64,000 nt of DNA, from the NCBI GenBank assembly GCA_022829145.1, contig CM040753.1, positions 7,534,884 to 7,598,883 of the forward strand, written 5' to 3'. Below, piece after piece: positions 58,770 through 64,000 of this stretch (the first letter of the stretch is position 1; each line of letters opens with the position of its first letter). The stretch is from Albula goreensis (lineage: Eukaryota; Chordata; Actinopteri; Albuliformes; Albulidae). The notes beneath the pieces are model-generated. The model saw only the letters and a program-made list of their open reading frames with translations, ran no database searches and was not told where the DNA came from. Position numbers and translations under genes: made by a program.

Positions 58770-59360
58770 TCGACCACGTGCACCCTTTCTCTTCCTGTTT
58801 GTCTTGCTACCCAAGCTTGAAAGAAGGAGCCATTAACAGGACACTAATGAGAACACAACGCTTTCAGCACGTCACATAAACCTTCATTACGGGGGCCTCC
58901 GAGTTCTGGCTTCAGCCAATGTTGGGGAACTGATTAAAATCCATATTGTATTGAATTGTTAAAGGAAAACAAGGTTTGGGGGGAAGACAGCGAGACTGTC
59001 ATAAAAGCTTCAACTAAATCGGCCAGTGATCTGATTAGAGGGGAGCGTCGGGGTAACGTGATCCAGCGCTGCGTTTTGCCGTTGGTGGAGGGGCGGGGGA
59101 ACAGGAGGGGGCTTCTCTGTGATGAATCCAGAGATTTGGCGTCATAAATTACAATTATTTTCACTGGAAGGTTTGAGAGAGCCACTTAGCATCTATCAGT
59201 CTGTCCATATGGCACAGAGATTACCTCCTGACATTTTTCCTCGGTGCTGCTCAAAATTTCATTAGGAGAGGAGGAAAAACATGGTGATGTGGTTAAAAAA
59301 GCGAGGCAGCTGCTCTGGGGAAATAAATCACAGTGGCTCTTAAAGCATCCCCTTCAATCC
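58770..59360. promoter_or_regulatory. Candidate conserved noncoding block
   Basis: Repeat-free, CpG-retaining sequence (GGGGAGCGTCGGGGTAACGT, CCAGCGCTGCG) with GGCGTCATAAATTACAATTA near 59139-59158, a CDX/HOX-like A/T site cluster. It stands out between AT-rich flanks. Enhancer role is inferred. Confidence 0.35.
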
Positions 59361-60039
59361 ACAGTGCACTTCACACAAGTTTCGAAACACTGTTCCCTTC
59401 CTTTGGCTGCCATCTCACCAGAGGTCCTTGTACTTTTTCACTTCCTCATTCTCTCCTCCCATCTTGTCTTCCCTATGTCTGGATGTCTCCCTGTCTCTGC
59501 CCAGTTCCCACTGTTAAATACAATAATTTTTGAAAAAACAAAACAAATAAAAAAAATAAAACACTAGCCACACATTCTAATTGAGATTGTTTAAAACTGA
59601 TCGCAACATGCACAGTCCAAAAGAAAAATCTTTATTAATACACACGTAACTTTAAAAAAAAAAAAACCTAAATTTCCCACACGACCTGTATAAATCCACA
59701 GACTTGTGTAAATATTGTGGAGGTTGGTGGATTTGCTTTTTTACTGATAATAGGGAAGGAGGTGGTTTTAAAGTGCTCAAAACTAAGGTGCCAGAAACCA
59801 CAAATGCAACTGTGTATAGCAAAAACATTCATAATGTCACCACAAATGGTGCATGGAATTCTGGGTAAGGATTGGGGCCTCTGCACCATTGTAAGCGGAT
59901 GGAGCAAATATTTCTGGTCTATTCTTAGTTCCCTCTTTGGCATTGTGTCACACATTTTTGATATCTATGGTTACAATATCATCTTATGGAGACTAATCAA
60001 TACCAATGTAACAGTGAAAACACGTGTATGAATATATTT
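59361..60039. other. Unique sequence with an unassigned open frame
   Basis: A-runs at 59545-59560 and 59653-59666. A 104-codon plus frame at 59717-60031 has a hydrophobic C-terminal half, but I cannot assign it to any family. No promoter, splice sites or polyadenylation signal tie it to a gene. Confidence 0.35.
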
Positions 60040-60360
60040 CAGATTTCTTGGGAGTCACATTAAGGCCAATTTGTGTTGTAATGTTATAATTTTAGCTTTC
60101 AGTAGGTTGTGAAACTCAGACAGGCTGTTTTCCATCCATAAAGGTCTGCACAGGTCACAAATTAAAATTTTAATGCCGATAATGAATTCCAGCTTGAGCA
60201 CAAACATGCGTGCTCTGACATGCACAAAAGCCGGCGTTTGTACTAGCATTTTATAATTCGCAATTAGCGTGCAAATGCAATTCCTAATTCAATCAAAGCC
60301 AAACTCAACTGCCAACTCAACTGGCTGATAAAGTTTCATCTATAAATAACTTTATTCTTG
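60040..60360. promoter_or_regulatory. Candidate conserved noncoding block
   Basis: Dense A/T-core sites: AAATTTTAATG-type sequence near 60160, TAATTCGCAATTAGCGTGCA at 60254-60273, then AATGCAATTCC and CCTAATTCAATC to about 60295. The combination of homeodomain and POU-like sites in under 60 bases suggests an enhancer. Confidence 0.35.
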
Positions 60361-61678
60361 GATGACTACATCTGAGTCTGCAATGGAAACATAACTTACC
60401 GAGCCAGACCAAAGCCGGTAGGCAACACTGTGGAGGATAGGCCTCACTAACCAAATAACTGAGCTGGCTTTATGTACAGGTTGTGGCACAGTATCAAAAG
60501 GTCCTTTATCACAGCATGTTTTTGAAGTTTAAATATGAACATTCATATGTGCCAGATTGTGAAGAATACGTCCTGTTTTCGTAACGAAATATGGGCTGTT
60601 CTTTAGAGGCGCACTCGCTGTCTTTTCTCACCAGTTTTCACTCTTGGTGAGCGAATCAGCGACTCTCAGTCAGAGCTGAAGAACTGGAGAGTTTCATCCA
60701 GATCTCCTCCTTTTTTTCTGAAACATTAAGCATTGCCGGAACACTTTAACTGAAGTAATTTATTACTGCAGATAGAGGGAAATAAAATAAAAAAGATGAC
60801 ATGTCTCACATTCAGGGAGAAAAAAAATAGGATGAGGAAAAAGGAGAAGCACCACCCTGAAGCCACTTTGGGTTTGGGTTCTGAAGTAAGAAAAGAAACA
60901 GTTGTCTTTTGTCTGGCCCACGCCCAGAGACACATCCGTGCTCTAAGCGCTGTTTTAATGTGACCAGATATGGGCCTCAGGCCACACCACTTTCCCCAAG
61001 CAGGTCAGAGCAGCCCGGCCGCGGTTTTGAAGCCAGACCGGAGGAAGAGAAAACCTGTTGTTGGTTGATATTTGATAGGGGTCGGCTCAAGGACAATCGA
61101 GGACTTGTTATTTTTTCGTCAAAGCGATATATAGCTCCGTTGAAGAAACAATAACAGCCCGTGGAAGATTTATATAGATTCTAAACAATGCCTCAAAAAG
61201 TGCCTTGAGGTGGTACTTAGCGAGCCTATTTCATCACTTCAACCACTGCAATGGATAGGCAGGCAAGGGTCATGTGTTTATGTAAGTCATTTGAAAGAGA
61301 AGGATTTCTAACACTACAGATGTCTACCTGCCGCCTAACAGATGTTGTCTTAAATATTTATCACCTCACCCAGTGGCAATTTACAAAACTATAGGCATTC
61401 TAACAGTGCAATCTAAAAACTGTGATAATGCACCCATATTCTACAACCACAGTTATCAAGGGAAAAACACTGTTGCTCACACTCACACACGTTCATACAC
61501 GTTTCACTTGACTACATAGACTCTTGCATGAATATATACGTATACAAATACATGAGCACAATAAATCTGTTACTTTAATCTACTCTCCCCAGGGGCATTC
61601 AACCATTTTAAAGGTGGAAGGAACAAATTTGATGGGTTTTCTCTGTTTGAGAAAATACGAGATACAATCTGTATAAAA
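60361..61678. other. Unique sequence, no gene seen
   Basis: 60880-61160 is CpG-bearing (GGCCGCGGTTTTG, TTTTTCGTCAAAGCG) and may be conserved. An 81-codon plus frame through it is unrecognised. The rest is AT-rich with no repeats. Confidence 0.45.
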
Positions 61679-61692
61679 GTGTGCATGTGTGA

Positions 61693-61723
<31 letters not shown>

Positions 61724-61755
61724 CGTGTGGAGGGTGGGGGGGTGTTGGGGAGGGG
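61679..61755 (+). repeat. (GT)n microsatellite followed by a G-quadruplex motif
   Basis: About 50 bases of GT-rich repeat run directly into GG, A, GGG, T, seven G, TGTT, GGGG, A, GGGG. This gives at least four G-runs with short loops. Confidence 0.85.
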
Positions 61756-64000
61756 AATATGTCCCCCACCCATAATAGTTCTTCTGCCCCCTTCTGAAAA
61801 GTTGAGCCTGTTTTGTGTTTGTGGGAAATCTTTAAAAAGAGCTCAGCTTGTACAATTGTTATACTTAAAATTTAAGGAACAAAGTTCCATATCAGGCACA
61901 CACCCTATGGCAGTAATGTCACAGGAAACACAGCCATTCATGCTTCAGTTTGAGTCTGATTTGCCACAGTTATGTGCTTTGAAATCTTCTAATGTAATGG
62001 ATATAGTCTTTATAGGCCTTTGCTCTCGTTTCATCTGCTGAACTTGTTTTTAATTACAGTTCTCTGAAAAAAAAATGCAGTACTTCACCAAAACAACCAG
62101 CTCTTGGTAATTGTACACTCTCATTCTGGTCTCTGCCTGGGACTGTTTTACATACATTTTCCACTGAAATTGATGCTCATTAAAGTGGAGATCACACTTC
62201 AAAAAGTTCAGAGACTTAAGTTAATCTTTTGAAAATGCAATTCGGCCCACTCACTTACTCCCAGCGTTGTAACTGTATCTTGTCATTCGGCGTGTGCTTG
62301 CAGAAGGAGTAGTTCGGAATTGGATCTTACAAACAGGGGTGTTTGCCATCTTCTTCTCATAAAGGGCAGGGAATTCAAAATAACACTAATTATATGGTTT
62401 TGGCTTTTGTTTGCTTACTCTTTTCAAGAAATTTGGTTTTAGGCAAGAGTTCTAAAAGGCCTATATATATCTATATATAACCTATGCTAACTATGTTGGT
62501 CTATACTGTGTTACACTCCAATAAGTAATTTATCGTTCTGTATTTGGGAAATTCCTCTCCTAATATGGCCTCTATGGATTATTTGTACATGTGTCCAATA
62601 TTGTGAAATCATGTGAACATCCTGAATGTAAGGTATGGATTACAAAGTAGTTTAAGTATTTATGCATTTGGCAGAGGATGTTCATGACCTTGTTCAGGCC
62701 AACGTGTAGTGGATAAACAGAGATTATGTTTAATATTCAATTCGCGCAGTTTTCTTTTCTGTAAACAAATCTATTTCCAGAAAATTTCCATACGTCTTTA
62801 GACTGCAAAAGTAACTTGTTATTGATGTTGAAATATTGTTTTGAATAAAGAGGAGGGCTGGAGTGCATGCAAGGTTTTGTTTTCCTTTAAAAATCCAAAA
62901 CTAGTTGATTTAAAAGAAACCAGGTAAGATTAGTTAACTTTGGTTAATTGGTCATAAAGTGCATCATAAAATATTGTACCCTATAGCCTTCCAAAACTCC
63001 ACAGCTGTGAACTAATTTATAATTAAATGAATAATACAGCAAACAAGATTTAAACAGTTAGCTTAGGTTAACATTTGTCTTTGTCTTAGAACTTTGTCTG
63101 CTTTGAAGCACTTCCAGACAACCTGACAGTAAACAGTGTCACACAAATGAAAATAGATTTATTCATGGAACATTCTATGGTCTTATTCTAGTATTCTAGT
63201 ATAGAAGTATTCTATTTGCAAGATTATCCTATTTTATGTTCAGAGGAAAATATGAATATGTGCTACAACTGTGCTGTGAAGAATAATGCAAATTTTTTGC
63301 ACTTCAGGGCTAGGAAACTAAATTCAGTACCACTTCAATCTAAAACATAGTTATAACTGTTTAATACATTATTAATACCTGTATTATACATGATTAATAT
63401 GCATCATTAATGGTTGCATAAAATTAATAAAGGTCAGTAAAGGTGCTATTAAGCAGAAAAGAACTGTGGTCAGCCATATGTGCACAATGTTACCATTTGC
63501 TCTGAGCATATGGAACATCCCCACTGTACTATTTTTGACAATTTAACAATGCATTATCTGTGAAAGAGTAATGCAGTTATCATTACTTTATGAAATATTA
63601 ATAACTGAAGCATAATAAGGGATTACCCCACATTCAGTGCAAATAATCATCTTATTTCCCATGTGCTTTTTAGTCAAAAATTCAAGAAAATTATACTTTT
63701 TTTATTTACAACTGCTGGGCATACAATTTAACTATTTAACGAAACAAAACTAAATCAAATAACACACTTTCTTGAACTCACAACTCAAAGCCAAGGACAG
63801 TTGTATTTATTTTAGGTAAAATGGAATCTGGACTAAAGTGACTGCATCAGAAGGTATCATGCAGTGAAAAGTGTAGGTGTAGCAAAGCCTAAAGGAGTTT
63901 TGCTAAGACCTGTGATGGAGAAGTCATAGCAATTAAGTCATGATGAGTGAGACACACATGCTAGTGCAGACTGATAACCGTGCCATGCCATGTTCATACA
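61756..64000. other. AT-rich unique sequence, no gene seen
   Basis: Short ATATATATC-type run near 62463-62478. At 63340-63520 ATTAATA-rich sequence with ATTAATACCTGTATTATAC may be an old dispersed repeat, but no ends were identified. No exon or RNA gene recognised to the window end. Confidence 0.5.

Noticed and set aside
63340-63620. ATTAATA-rich segment that resembles some fish MITEs
   Set aside because: No inverted ends or target duplication could be found. The similarity may only reflect A/T composition.
1-64000. Known microRNAs, tRNAs, rRNA, CRISPR arrays, bacterial operons or toxin systems
   Set aside because: I looked by eye for common microRNA seeds with hairpins and for tRNA A/B boxes outside SINEs and found none. 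The repeat content is vertebrate, and no prokaryotic gene organisation is present.

Overview
The window looks like a gene-free stretch of a ray-finned fish genome. I could not recognise a single protein-coding gene, tRNA, rRNA or known microRNA in it. The open frames are short, and the longest (246 codons at 57397-58137) only reads through CA/CT simple repeats. The fish call rests on the interspersed repeats. These are tRNA-derived SINEs whose 3' tails have the stem-loop and TGTAA-type ending shared with L2-clade LINEs such as eel UnaL2, short hAT and other inverted-repeat (MITE) elements, a worn LINE reverse-transcriptase fragment, and very many CA/GT and GA/CT microsatellites. An early-branching teleost such as an eel relative would fit, but that is inference from remembered repeat phrases, not a search.

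Layout. 1-9.1 kb: unique sequence with GT repeats, a block with two RFX-type X-boxes (1.66-1.98 kb), a CpG-rich block (6.8-7.1 kb), a homeodomain-site block (7.7-7.95 kb), and three copies of an unnamed repeat here called element A (4.77, 8.65 and 8.83 kb). 9.1-17.5 kb: a CpG-rich block (9.88-10.29 kb), an enhancer-like block (11.37-11.97 kb), a 61-bp direct duplication (12.4 and 12.9 kb), a SINE (13.5 kb), a small inverted-repeat transposon with a second partial copy (15.7-16.0 kb), and a worn dispersed repeat (17.1 kb). 17.5-32 kb: mostly AT-rich unique sequence, with a CpG-rich block (22.3-22.8 kb), a 94-bp pure CA tract (27.0 kb), a minus-strand SINE (28.4 kb) and a long GT array (30.0-30.3 kb). 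32-38.7 kb: GC-richer, with several long C-tracts, a SINE (33.1 kb), and two hAT-type MITEs side by side (38.24-38.61 kb). 38.7-64 kb: alternating AT-rich spacer and denser, enhancer-like blocks, with a LINE fossil (49.35-49.78 kb), a SINE/L2 tail (54.34 kb), an AT palindrome (48.37 kb) and a composite CA/CT minisatellite (57.7-58.1 kb).

Interpretation. A 64-kb span without exons, holding blocks rich in TAATTA-like sites, X-boxes and retained CpG, is the usual appearance of a regulatory gene desert or giant intron beside a developmental gene. The sequence does not say which gene. Candidate regulatory blocks are marked from composition and motifs only; conservation was not measured.
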